64,000 nucleotides of DNA from Anoplopoma fimbria (Eukaryota > Chordata > Actinopteri > Perciformes > Anoplopomatidae), in the NCBI RefSeq assembly GCF_027596085.1, contig NC_072450.1, positions 7,631,403 to 7,695,402 of the forward strand. The letters run 5' to 3'. The notes below the pieces were generated by a model, which had not been told where the DNA came from, did not search any database, and saw only the letters and a list, made by a program, of their open reading frames with translations. Positions 1-12,879 of the stretch are shown piece by piece (positions within the stretch are counted from its first letter, which is position 1; each line of letters starts with the position of its first letter). The position numbers were made by a program, and so were the translations under genes.

Positions 1-399
1 CCTAAAGAGTGCTGCTGATGAAAACAGCTACTGAGCTCAAATGGAAACAAATGAATCTCCATGACAACCAAGCAAACTCCAATCAGCTGATGTAAACTGT
101 GAGACGTAATTGAAAGCCCCTGAAAAATAGATAGGCTACCTGGCTATGTTTTTTTCAAGGTCATTAATCTTCATGTCTCTATTGGTACTCTACCATCATC
201 TTCTCCTTCATTTAGAGAATCAGAGAAGGAATGTGATGCTTTGGCAATGTTTTTTGTTTTTTTTACTTTAATGCCAATTAAGCCACTTCGATTTGGTTTT
301 AAGTGAATTGAATCATCCACAACTCAGGCTGAAAAAAGACCCAAGTAGGGTTAAAGTGTCAGAGAGAGCTGAGGGGGTTGACAGATGCTAAGCTGCCTG

Positions 400-403
400 C
401 TGT

Positions 404-496
<93 letters not shown>
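400..496. repeat. (TG)n microsatellite
   Basis: About 97 bp of TG dinucleotides with one C interruption at the left end. Confidence 0.98.
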
Positions 497-498
<2 letters not shown>

Positions 499-1141
499 TG
501 TGTAAGAGCAGGATGAGGCTGTTGTTTACAGCAGAGCAGTACAGCTGTGACAGCCCTGTACTGCTCTCCAGCTGGACGACTTGCAGACACTTAATGTGAT
601 GTGACACTTTAGATGGTGATTATTATCTTCAAAACAGAGGTAAGAAAATCCACAATGCACCCATCCGACATGTCAAAGTGGTCCCTTTCCTGCTCTAGGT
701 GAAGATATTCTTTATGATACTTTAACTGTTTCACATTTGGTACCTTTTGTTCATCCACTAGAACATAATTGTGAGGTATTAAATAACAAAATGTACATAT
801 CCTGTACATTGAATAAATAAAAAAATAGTGTCCCAAAATACATTTGAAATGGAAACCTTCAAAGGTCAGAATTCCTAAATAATTTCAATGCATTTATGAG
901 TGTAGAAAAGAGAATATCCAATACAAAATCCATAAAAGACTAAGCTAAAAGCTATTAAAAAAAAAAAGAAAGCTAGCTTCTTTCCACCATTTAATTATTT
1001 TATGCAGTTTGTCCTAGATGTGCAAAAAATCATGGTTTTCCTCATCAAAAGCATCCTCCCGGAAGAGATTGGCCTTAATCTTGTGACCATGTTATGAACA
1101 ATAGTGCATGTGTGCTGCTCGTCCTGCCTGCCGGTTGCTGC

Positions 1142-1306
1142 CTATAAATAGGCTCCACAGTGGCTCCTCACACCCAGGTGGAGAGAAGAGAGTGATTATT
1201 AAAAACACAGGCAGCTCTGTGGGGACTAACCGGCTCTCCATCTGTCTCTAGCTCTTACACAAGATCCAGGTCTTAATCAATACTGCCGGTACATCTAGAT
1301 GCTAGG
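1142..1306 (+). promoter_or_regulatory. TATA/MEF2-like site followed by a possible first exon
   Basis: CTATAAATAG at 1,142-1,151 fits both a TATA box and the MEF2 consensus (CTA-4(A/T)-TAG). About 155 bases downstream is ATGCTAG/GTGAGT, a perfect donor, at 1,305/1,306. A transcript starting near 1,175 would have a first exon of about 130 bp ending two bases after an ATG codon plus CTA. No downstream exon is identified, so this may be a non-coding transcript or chance. Confidence 0.3.
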
Positions 1307-3663
1307 TGAGTGTCAAAGGAAAAAAGAAAACGCCACAGGCAATTCCCATCACAGCGATATGTAGGAGAGCTGTGAACGTGGTGCAGGTTTTTTTTTACAA
1401 AGGGGTATAAACAAGGTCATGCTGGGATGATGACATGTGCGAAAATGATAGACAGTTAAAGATAAAAGCTTCACCAGAATGTCACTTAAGGTTTATTTCG
1501 GTTATTATTCAGAGGGGTTGAAATGAATTCCCAGGCCCAGGAGGAACCATCAAGTTTTCCAGCTGAGGTAAAAACATAAAAATCACTAAATCAAGATCTT
1601 GTAAGGTTTTCACACAGCAGCAGCAGAGAAATATGTTGGTATTTTCCAACTGCCTGGAGGCTCAGTGGACAGTGAATCACATGTCTGAGTCCAGCACATA
1701 AGATATAACAAAGTGTAATAACCCCTAAATTGACAATCATTTCAAAAGCTGTGGTTTGGAAATTAAACTAAACCTGTGTATCAAGTTATATCAGTGTGTG
1801 TGTGTGTGTGTACGCATGCGCCTTTGCCGGTGTATCTCAGTGCCCTTGGCAGTCAGGTTGAGTAGTGAAACTAATTACAAGCTCAAAGAATCCTAAATTG
1901 AATTCTAAATTAGAAAGCGAACACCTCCCATCGGTGGATGGAGTGGGAGTGGACTCCCAGTCAATAATTTAGCTGGAGGAGACGAATTTGGCACAGAGAG
2001 AAGTGAGTCTCACTAAAAGGAAAAGATGGGCATGATGAGAGAGGTAGAGGAACTTTCAAAATGTCTCCTGAGTTTAAATATCAAAGTATCAGATTCATAG
2101 ATCAGAGATCCCGTTTTGAACAAATATTTTATAAAGAAATAGTTCATACAGATGTGACAATTATGTACATTTTCCCCACGTCAGCTGAAATGTTTGTTCG
2201 TACAGCGAACCAAAACACACCTGTATCTTAATATCAGAGGAAATCATATGTTCATAATCAGCTTCATATCTAAAGAAAGCACAACATGTTTATCTTGGTA
2301 TCTTATCAAAGCGTTATCATGAGTGTTTTATAGGCAAATATTAGGATACGGTGTAACTGAAGGTTCAGTAGTGACTTCCACATGTCTGGTAATTTCCTTA
2401 TTGGCGATATGTAAACAATCAGACCACCCCAAATTTGTCAGTGAGGAAATTTTGGAAGTTTCTGGTGGACACTTTTGGTAATGTTGCATAAACTGTTTAG
2501 AGCAACTTGATGAATATTTAAAAGCTTTTTTTTGAGCTGTAAAAAAGGATTATTCTGTTTATTTCAAATGTTTAGGAGATGGAACAAGAAAAAAGGCCAT
2601 ATTTTCTGGGATTTTGCGTACTTGCGTCACAGAAAATCACTGTAAAATGTTTAAATGTGTAATAATTTAGATTATTTTGACCATTGGAAAGACATATATC
2701 ATGCAAACCTTACACTGGATAATTATAGCACTGCTTTACAAATACTCAGTAAGAGCGCTTGAATTCAGAAAATAGTTTCAAATACAACCATACTTTATTC
2801 TGTGTGACCCACATGGCGTTTATGTTGGCCTTTAAATTTGTATTCACTAAGGTTGTTTATATGACCATTCAATCAAATGATTCTGTGTAATATAAAAGTG
2901 GTCGCTTATAGTGTCAAACCCACAGTGTATTATCAACTAACTCTTTAGCTCTATCTTTTTAGCCTCTTTTAGCTCGTATTTTTGGTTTTTAAAGCAGATT
3001 TAATTTAACCTTCAGTGTCATTAACATCCATAGAAAGCTGTTTCTGATAAACCCACTGTACGCTACCTGACCAGCTCCAAGCGACAAGCTCCTGAACATA
3101 CTGGAGCATCAGACAGTAAAAGAGCCAGATGCTACGTGTAAGTTGATAGAGACCAGCTTGTTTTGATCTATTAATATAACTTTAAATACTTTATGTAAAC
3201 AAATATTTACAACCTGAAATACTTCACACAGTTACAGAGGAGTGTTGAGGTGAGTTACGTGCTGCTAGAGGATACATCTAAAGATACACACATGGCTTAC
3301 CGGTGCTGCCAGTTCAAGACTGTCAAGTGCATTAAGCCCCTCCCATTCTCTACTAACATGCTTCAGCGCTAAATCTCATCCCAGAACAGATTCCACAGGA
3401 TTACACTGCTCCGGCCTCGAATCCTTCTTATATAACACACACCCTTTCGAGACTGCAGACACACACACACACACAGACATTGTGCATATGATTACATTGT
3501 TTGCTGTCTCTTTGTGTGCGTGTATGTGCACGTTTGACCATTGTTTGACATCAAATACAGATGAAATAAAAGCACAAAATGAATGCTGTGATAATAAACC
3601 CATGACCATGCACAGGATACAGATGGTGTGTGGGGTGGAAAAAAGACAGCAAGTGTTACAGAG

Positions 3664-3812
<149 letters not shown>

Positions 3813-3818
3813 ATTTAC

Positions 3819-3923
3819 CTGAAGTGTCCGTGTGTGTCGTCGTCCTTGGAGTGGTCCAGGTCCTGTGTTGCGATCAGGCCTGTTTCTTCGCTCTGCTCCT
3901 GCTGCTCAGTCATGCTCCTGGCC
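3819..3923 (-). CDS. candidate 105-bp coding exon, MTEQQEQSEETG
   Basis: A TG/T-rich tract ending TGTTTAG precedes 105 bp on the minus strand, ending TTCAG/GTAAAT. Entering and leaving in phase 2, it encodes ARS then MTEQQEQSEETGLIATQDLD then HSKDDDTHGHFR. Codon choice is coherent (GAG, CAG, GAC, CTG, CAC) and the peptide is acidic and hydrophilic. The ATG has A at -3, so this could also be the first coding exon with part of the 5' UTR. Its phase matches the long form of the candidate exon at 16,267. A long (CA)n array starts eight bases into the following intron. No family recognised; downstream exons would lie in 1-3,800 or beyond the left edge. Confidence 0.4.
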
Positions 3924-4769
3924 CTAAACACACAAACACACAGCTCTATGTTAACAGCAGGCACCTCTCCGCTGGACCGTCATGTACTCTACACTTGTAA
4001 AAAAAGTGGATGTTTGTTTTTGTCTCCAGTTTTGGCTTCAAAAATAGAGCTCTTACCCAAAAAAAGTTTACGGGGCAACCAAGTGGACTTTTTAAATCGA
4101 CGCCGCTGTGATGTAACATTCAAAGTCTGGTTCTGTTGGTTTAAACTACATTAATAACCTCCACTCAAAATAAAGCAAAATAAAGCCGTGTTCTTGTGAT
4201 TGTGTAAATGGGGTCACTGTCTGCTCTCACAGATGTCTACAAAGAAACAGAGCACCTCAGAGGTTGTGCAGATGGCTGACCTGATGTGCTGCTGCGAGCT
4301 GATGCAAACATTTTATACAAATACACTCTGAAACTTTTCAGCACCAGATGTCCTTTTAAATGAGCTATTACTCATACCAAAGAAGAAGAAGAAACCAAGG
4401 AAATTACCATAAATTGTGTTAATGTGAGATGTTTGGTGGTGATTTACAATAAGTAGAACAAAGCACGATACTCACACTAACATTAAAATGAACAATTCGA
4501 CTGAAACTCTGATGAACCAAACCACAACTTCCCATTTTCATGGATTGTTTAAATTGTTTTGCATTTTCAAAATTACTGGCAGCTAATATCTTGTGTGAAA
4601 ACAAGCCTTTTAGTCCCCATCTACAAAGAGACAACTAAAGCAATGATCCCTCGACTAGATAGCCTTTCCTGTCACCCTCCACAGTCCGATTGACCCCCCC
4701 ATCATGTTTCAAATGTGCTTTTATATTGTTACAATAATGCTTTCATGCAATTGATTTGACAATGTCTAA

Positions 4770-5340
4770 GTAGCTGTTCATTACTGCTAGCTATTTTAAC
4801 AATACTTTAATCCCTTTAGCTAACTATTTCAACTGTTCATCCATGACTTTAAGATAATTATTTGAACTGTTATCCATTGTTGCTAACTTTAGCAAAAAAG
4901 TTATCCATTACTTTAATCAAATTATTTCCATTGTTTATTCATCGCTTATAGCTAACAATTTCAACTGTTCATCCATCACTTTTAGCTTCCAATAACTATG
5001 TGACATTTATCAAAGGTTTGCTCACTATTTTAACTATTTATCCATTTCTTTTAGCAAAAAAATTTATGTTTATTCATTACTTTTAACTCCCTATATTTTA
5101 ATTCATCCAAAAGACTACTTTAAACTCGAAGTTAACTTTTTCCACAATTTACTTCTTGTAGCTTACTGCTCATTTAAACTGCCTGTATAAATCCAGTACA
5201 TTTAAATGTCTATTTCCACCATAGACAGATGGTTACCTAGCATTTTCAATGATTTATTCATTATTTAGCAAACTGTTACTAACTGTTACTTTTTTTTTCT
5301 AACAACATGTATCCATTACTTTTAGTTAACTGTCTCAACT
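4770..5340. repeat. degenerate minisatellite, unit roughly 45-50 bp
   Basis: Variants of TTAGCTAACTATTTCAACTG plus TTCATCCATTACTT recur about ten times with variable spacing, for example near 4,815, 4,925, 4,955, 5,025 and 5,310. Copies are strongly diverged, so the array is old. Confidence 0.7.
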
Positions 5341-8300
5341 TCTCTGTTTGTCTGATTATCATTAGTTATGTACTCTCCATTATACGTGGTGTATATGTGT
5401 TACGACTGTCTCAGGTTGGTGAATGTACTTTGCAGTCAGCATATCACTGCTGGTAGCTTATAGTTATTGTATATATACCAAGATCAGCAATGTGTAATCC
5501 TATTTGGCTATTTATTTTCTCCCTGAACACAAAGACATGGATATGCTTTTCAACAAAATCCTAAATTACTCAAATTATCTGAATTTTCCACAATCTTCCA
5601 GGAAGGCTCCCCCTTTCATCCCCCAGTAGGCCTTCATATACCCATTAGGGAAGATAAAAGCTGGTTTTATTCTTTAAATGCGTTGCAACGTTGTCATAAA
5701 ATACTGGCAACCTCTCTTCCTCTCATCTGCACATCAACAGCCACCTGCCCTGTGCCATATTTTCCTCTGGGAGAGAGGGAGTCGTTACCACCTGCCCTGC
5801 TATAATTACAGGTGTTGATGGAAATAGGCTCCTGCATGCAGTTTCCAGTGTATTATCTCTAATTGGCCAGAAGCTTCACGTCAGCCACTGACCTGTTCAA
5901 ACAACAAGGGCTTCCCAGAGGTTTAAAGTCTGACTGGTCATCTGTGATCACAGAGGGTTGAATAGGATGTGAAGGGATGGATGTTGTTATAGATAAGGAA
6001 AAGGTTTGTGGGGTCCTTTCACCTTAAGCCGGAGGTTAAAGGGATTCAGGAGAGGTATCTGATCCCAGATCTGAGCCTGAGGGCAAAACAGAGCCTCGTT
6101 GTGCTATTTTCACTTCACTTAGAAGCAACGTTCAAAGGGGCTGCTTGTAGTTTCACTCAGCGTTTCTCTGCAAGGAGTATTTTAATCAGATTCCCAGGAT
6201 CAGTAGCTGAGGGCATGGAGAATATGTAAGCAAGGATTTCTCTAAGAAACCAATTTTGAGAAAAAGGAACATTGAGATGCATTCTTACATATTTTGACCA
6301 ACGAATTCTGTAAAATTGTTCCTTTAAATGATTAATTTCCTAAAGGTTATCAAATTATATTCCTGAGTTTAAATCTGAATTGTTTTGTGCAATTTAATTG
6401 TGTTCTGCCTCGACACCTTTTTATAATTTATCAATGACCATACCAGCTTTGCATGTTTAAAAAATATATACTGTATATATATAAATAAATCACATATTTT
6501 TATATAACTGTTTTGAGCTTGAGCTCTGCCCTCCAGACATTTAATGGTATTTTTTATGAGAATAAGCCTGCAGTTAAACAGTTGGACAGCTTATTTTTAG
6601 TTAGAAACGCTTTATGACCCTTTACCTGACAGCTGGGAATTGTTTTGACACAACACTGTGTCCACTTTGTCTGACGGCACAGGAAACAGACTTTGGATGG
6701 CTCTTTGGTGACCTCATTCACAAAATTGTTTGCTTACAGCCTAAAAACTTATGAAACACAGAATGGTCACACAGTTCACAAACAGCGCTGGGATAAACAT
6801 TCTCTGTGAGGGGAACTCTTTTTTTAGACTTTACTTAGTAAGTCTGTGCAGGTTTCCAGGAAGAGGAATTAAACAAATGATCAAAAAGATACAAAAAATG
6901 TTGCGTCTGTTACAGCACAACCTGTGATTTCCCTCTCAGATTATAACAAACTGACCAGTTACTACGGTAAATTAGTGCATTATTATTGCAGAAAAATACA
7001 TCAAAAAGCATCCTGATGAGGTTCCTCCTAGTATTATTTGACAAACAACCTAATTTGCAGGTTGATCCTATTTGATACAGATTCCTTTACTTAATTGTTC
7101 AGCACCAAACACGGCTTCCCACCTAAAGTTACAATGTGACCGTGGTTCTCTGAGTGTAGAGATCAGATCAAACCCCATCATCAGATCTTGCAAACCTTAG
7201 ATTACATTCAATGCCAATAATTAAAGTCTTGCTTCCTACAATATATAACCATAAGATTCCCCATGCAAAAAAGTTACAAAGGCTTTTCTCAAAGCTGCTG
7301 GTCCAAAATCACGAATTAATAGAAAAATGTTTTATAAATGAAGGTTATCCAATTAGATTTTGATATAAGGTCTTAACATTATAGGTGATAAAGCAGGGCC
7401 CACATTAAGGCCCTTATCATATCAGTTGATTGTGCTTTAGTGGTGCTTTTCTAGGCTCAATTACAGTTAATCTAATTACCAAAAGCCAATTGCCACATAA
7501 TGAACATTGGGTTTTTTGAGAGCCTTGGGGCAGGTACCCGTTTTGCCCGTTGGTGAAACAGCCTTGCAGGGCAGACAGTGGTTAGGCTGGTTTGACCTTA
7601 ACTGGTCAGGAGCATTCTCAGCACCACCCTTTAGACTGGAAAACAAACAGGGAGCCAGTGTAGCAGGAGAAGTGCAGTTATGTGGAAAATTTAGAGCCTT
7701 ATTCTATCTTAAGAAAGAAGAATTTTAGTTAATGTGTTTTGCAGCAGCAGGACCAGCACATCATCTAAACAGTCCTAACGCCCTGTGGACTAAGATGTTA
7801 TATTTGCCTTATTGCCTAAGACAACAGACACATTTATAAATGACACACCATGTTTGCACTGTCACTGTTTTCAGAAACAAACAAGTACCAATGACTTAAC
7901 ATTGGAACAGAGAGGGAGGTATAATAAACTACAAATTAACTGCCTTTTTTTTTTTAAGACTGTTAACTAAAAGTCCTCCACCTCTCCTCCTCCGTGTCCT
8001 TTATTTTTTGTCTCAGGAGACAAACATTTTGTTCTGTCACAAGACATCTTCCAATCCAATAAACTGTAATCTTGTTAAGGTTTCTAGCCAATGGGATTGT
8101 TGCTTAGGAATCCCTGAACTCTCTCTGCCACTGGACGCTCATTTCCCCGCTGCCCTGAGCATCTGAGTTGTTGTCCATCAATGACTTTCCCAAGATTTGC
8201 AAAGTATCATGGCAAACAAATTAGTTAAAAAACACTAATCAATATAGAACTTTTTCTTTTTTTATGAACAGGATTGTAAAGTCTACACATCTTAAGGCGA

Positions 8301-9574
8301 CAGAGCGTTTGAAATCAGTGCCACCTGACTTTGAAACAATCTTCCAGAGGAGAAATTAATTTAAGTCTTCTTAAACACACACACTTTTAAAGTGATATTC
8401 TATTTTACCTTCCCAGACCATTTGTTTTAATAATTTAAATTGTAATGGTCATCTCTTCATGTCGGTATGCTTGAACACTTTTATGATTCTGTTGTTGTTT
8501 TTACCCTTTAAACCACCTTGTAAACATTGAGCTGAACATGTGCTATAAATAAAGTTCATTATTATTAATGCTATTGTTAGCGAGAGCCCTTTGTAAGCAA
8601 TGTGGTCTGCTTTGTTTATAGTGGGTGTGTCATTGCAAAGGTTTGATTGTCTGCTTTATTATGAGAAAATTAAAGTTGTCTCCAAATGGCGGGTTTCTTT
8701 CATGTGTGTAGGTTCAGACTCAAACAAGAGCGTGCTTATAAAAAAATAAACTAATCAAAAATAAATACGAAAAGGGAAAAACATGACAATGCCACTTTTT
8801 AAAATACTTTTTGTCAAAGCTTTGTCGCGTCATTTGTCATTATTAGGATTTTTCTTTTTCCCCTTAGTGCCAGTTGTCCTATTGTATATTAACTTAATAT
8901 AGTCTTCTGGTATTTTACAGACACAGACAGTCTATGAAGGTGTAACAGAGGCACAGCCTTTGGACTCTGCACGCCGCACTGCTTGAGACCTCCTGAAATA
9001 ACCTCCCCATTGTGCAAGCACCTCAAAACAGCCTTTGATGCTCGAAGTGTGTTTTTAAGACGGCACAAGGCTCCAACGGTTGTTTTTTACTGAAGACTAC
9101 ATGGCGCACAATAATTACTCTTTATTGTGAAATTGTAAAATGGGATTTTATGGAGGAATAGTTTTGCAAAAACACAAATTCTTGTTAAGTGTTTGTGTGT
9201 CTCATTACATCTGTTGAATGTTTAAATATGAACAATTACACTTTACTCATAACACTTGTAGTTTAAGTGACTATTGGGAAGAAGCAGGTACACATAACAC
9301 ATATAGTTTAAGTAAAATTGCAGACTGCTTTGGAGGCCACTGTCTTATAACAAAAAGCAATACTGGACATTGTATTTTATTTACATTTTCCACTAAATTA
9401 CTACTTTAAAGATAACTTTAGACACATTTTATTCCTGAAAAGTATAACCATTCAAACTATCTGCTTTTTTAAATAAACTGCCTTGTAATATCAATAGAAA
9501 AAACTATTGTAAAGCTTGTCAGGAGAAGCCAGGTTAATATGTGGAAAAGCAACCATTCTTCAAAATAAAAGCGA

Positions 9575-11290
9575 AAAATTAATTATATATTATATAATAT
9601 AATATTTTTTTGCATTAAATATAGTCTACATAAGTGGCAAAAAATCATGATTGATTATTCATTTATATTCACATATTATATGTAATTATTTACAGGAGAA
9701 ATATACATTTTCTGTTAAGGTATTATTAAATGAATTACTGACAAATATTCGCTGCATTTATGATTAACTCAAATCAAACAATTGGTTTGAATTTCAGTAT
9801 TAACTCAAATCAAACAATTGGTTTGAATATATTACAAGACATTACTACATATTGATAAAAAAAAACAATTTGTTTCAATTATATATTATATAATATAATA
9901 ATTTTCTTTGCATTAAATATAGTCTACATAAGTGGCAAAAAAATCATGATTGATTATTCATTTATATTCACATATTATATTTAATTATTTACAGGAGAAA
10001 TATACATTTTCTGTTAAAGTATTATTAAATGAATTACTGACAATTTTCTTCAGTTTTTTTAATTGTTTTAACTCAAATCAATAATTGGTTTGACTATATT
10101 ACAAAACATTACTACATATTGATAAAAAAAATTTATTAAATGTTTCAATTATATATTATATAATATAATAATTTTCTTTGCATTAAATATAGTCTACATA
10201 AGTGGCAAAAAATCATGATTGATTATTCATTTATAATCACATATTTAATTTATTAATTTTATTATTTACAGGAGAAATATACATTTTCTGTTAAGGTATT
10301 ATTAAATGAATTACTGACAATTTTTTTCAGTATTAACTCAAATCAATAATTGGTTTGACTATATTACAAAACATTACTACATATTGATAAAAAAAAATTA
10401 GTTTCAATTATATATTATATAATATAATAATTTTCTTTGCATTAAATATAGTCTACATAAGTGGCAAAAAATCATGATTGATTATTCATTTATATTCACA
10501 TATTATATTTAATTATTTACAGGAGAAATATACATTTTCTGTTAAAGTATTATTAAATGAATTACTGACAATTTTTTCAGTATTAACTCAAATCAATAAT
10601 TGGTTTGACTATATTACAAAACATTACTACATATTGATAAAAAAAATTAGTTTCAATTATATATTATATAATATAATAATTTTCTTTGCATTAAATATAG
10701 TCTACATAAAAAAAATCATGATTGATTATTCATTTATATTCACATATTATATGTAATTATTTACAGGAGAAATATACATTTTCAGTATTAAATATTATTA
10801 AATTATTAAATGAATTACTGACAATTTTTTTCAGTTTTAACTCAAATCAATAATTGGTTTGACTATATTACAAAACATTACTACATATTGATAAAAAAAA
10901 TTAGTTTCAAATATATAATAATAATTTTATTTGCATTAAATATAGTCTACATAAGTGGCAAAAAATCATGATTGATTATTCATTTATAATCACATATTTA
11001 ATTTATTAATTTTATTATTTACAGGAGAAATATACATTTTCAGTATTAACTCAAAAAAACAATTAGTTTCAATTATATATTATATAATATAATAATTTTC
11101 TTTGCATTAAATATAGTCTACATAAGTGGCAATATGTATTTATATTCACATATTATATTTAATTATTTACAGGAGAAATATACATTTTCTGTTAAAGTAT
11201 TATTAAATGAATTCATTTTTTTTCAGTATTAACTCAAATCAATAATTGGTTTGACTACATTACAAAACATTACTCCATATTGATTATTAT
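9575..11290. repeat. AT-rich satellite-like tandem array, seven copies
   Basis: The marker ATAGTCTACATAA occurs at 9,621, 9,919, 10,189, 10,448, 10,697, 10,942 and 11,113, each inside a unit carrying GCATTAAATATAG, ATCATGATTGATTATTCATT, TTACAGGAGAAATATACATT and CAAATCAATAATTGGTTTGA. Unit lengths fall stepwise: 298, 270, 259, 249, 245, 171. Open frames across it are fortuitous. Confidence 0.95.
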
Positions 11291-11369
11291 TTTTTAATGT
11301 AATTTCTGTTCTGCTATAATATTGCTGTTTGGTCACTGGTGCTTTTATTTTGAAATCTCCACCCCTCTC

Positions 11370-11815
11370 TTCCGCTGGTTCGCTTAACTGCTCCTAACGG
11401 CTCCTAACGGCTCGTCCTACCTGTAGCTCCCCGAGTCGCCTCTACTTTCTCCGCCGCGTCGTCGCCTCGTTTCCCCGCAACACTCCGCTCCATTTCTCGG
11501 TCAAAGCATTTTTATACGGTTCACCCACGAACATAAACAATAAAAAAACAAACAAATAAGCTCCAAGTGTGGGGCTCTAAAGCCGATGAGAGCAGGCGGA
11601 GAGAGAGAGAGGTGCTGCCGGAGCCGTGACCTCCTCAGAAGTGTGTCCTGTGTGAGGAGGGCTGAGCCTACCTTCAGCCCGCTGTCGACACACTGACAGG
11701 GGATTAGACCGGCGGCCATTTTCTCCCCATAGACTCCAATTGACTCCACAAATTCTCCCTGTCATGGAGCTTTTTCCCCCATTAGAGCTTGTTTGACCCA
11801 CTGTTAATTAACTAA
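11370..11815. repeat. dispersed repeat (likely non-autonomous element)
   Basis: A GC-richer block between AT-rich sequences, containing CTAACGGCTCCTAACGGCTC and GGCGGCCATTTTCTCC, followed by TTTTTCCCCCATTAGAGCTT. I recognise the latter part as a phrase common in teleost intergenic DNA. Family name and exact ends unknown. Confidence 0.5.
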
Positions 11816-12025
11816 GTAAAAGTAGAAAAAAGTTAAAGCTACTTATTATGCATTCAAAGTGTTTTAATATTATGGAAAACTATATTAGTCTTTTATTTAA
11901 TCACTAAAAAATACATAAAGCATTTTAGTGTTGTAGTTTGGAGACAATTTTAGATACTTAATATACAACTAGTATATACAGTACCATATAGTACCAAATA
12001 TATTTTTATTTTATTTTATATATAT

Positions 12026-12402
12026 ACAGTACCAGTCAAAAGTTTGGACACACCTTCTCATTCAATGGTTTTTTTTTATTTTTATTTTATATTTTTTTTT
12101 TATTTTATTTTATATATACAGTACCAGTCAAAAGTTTGGACACACCTTCTCATTCAATGGTTTTTCTTTATTTTTATTTTTATTTTATTTTATATTATAT
12201 ATATACAGTACCAGTCAAAAGTTTGGACACACCTTCTCATTCAATGGTTTTTCTTTATTTTTATTTTTTTCTACATTGTAGATTAATATTTAAGACATCC
12301 AAACTATGAAGGAACATATGGAATGATGTGGTAAACAAACAAATTAGATTCTTCAAAGTAGTTGAATGAGAAGGTGTGTCCAAACTTTTAACTGGTACTG
12401 TA
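12026..12402. mobile_element. Tc1-like MITE with triplicated left terminus
   Basis: ACAGTACCAGTCAAAAGTTT, followed by GGACACACCTTCTCATTCAA, occurs three times in direct orientation (12,026, 12,118 and 12,205) and once inverted, ending at 12,402 (GTGTGTCCAAACTTTTAACT then GGTACTGT). These are the terminal inverted repeats of a Tc1-type transposon widespread in fish. The third left end and the right end delimit a deletion derivative of about 197 bp, with TA at its borders and no transposase. The two extra left ends are separated by TTTTATT-rich sequence and probably arose by local duplication. Confidence 0.85.
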
Positions 12403-12439
12403 TTATATCTTAGTATAATGCTGAATCATATCATATAAG

Positions 12440-12640
12440 CATAGCATATATTTCTCCAATGTAGAAAAATAACAAAGTGTCAAATAATATAGTGGAATAA
12501 ATAGTACATTTCCCTCTGAAATGCAGTGGAATAAAAGTATAAAGTAGCACACAATAAAAATACTCAAAGTACACGTATGGCAAAATTGTACTTAAGTACA
12601 GTACAAGTAAATTAACTTACATTCCACCAAAATATACTTT
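12440..12640. repeat. dispersed repeat (TACTTAAGTACAGTA family)
   Basis: Contains CCCTCTGAAATGCAGTGGAA, AAAGTATAAAGTAGCAC and TTGTACTTAAGTACAGTAC, a short interspersed family common in percomorph fish. A diverged copy in the opposite orientation lies at about 22,570-22,960. Confidence 0.6.
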
Positions 12641-12879
12641 AAAAAATACTCCCATTACAAGTTAAAGCTACAGCTACTTATTATGCAGAATGGCTCCATT
12701 CAAAGTGTTCTATTGTTATGGAAAACTATATTAGTCTTTTATTTAATCACAAAAAATAAAATTTTAGATACTTAATATACACCTGTAGTATATATTATAT
12801 CTTAGTACAAGTTAAAGCTACAGCTACTTATTATGCAGAATAGCTCCATTCAAAGTGTTCTATTACTATGGAAAACTAT

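Noticed and set aside
3060..3145. Minus-strand segment IWLFYCLMLQYVQELVAW with AG and GT at its borders, considered as an exon following 3,819
   Set aside because: Splice sites are weak, the peptide resembles chance hydrophobic translation, and the plus strand gives equally plausible signals.
8105..8200. Minus-strand peptide MDNNSDAQGSGEMSVQWQRE ending FRDS-stop, considered as a terminal exon
   Set aside because: No convincing acceptor precedes it, the open stretch is about 35 codons, and no family is recognised. Chance cannot be excluded.
12044..12286. Plus-strand frame repeating VWTHLLIQWFFFIFIF
   Set aside because: It is the translation of the triplicated Tc1 left terminus.
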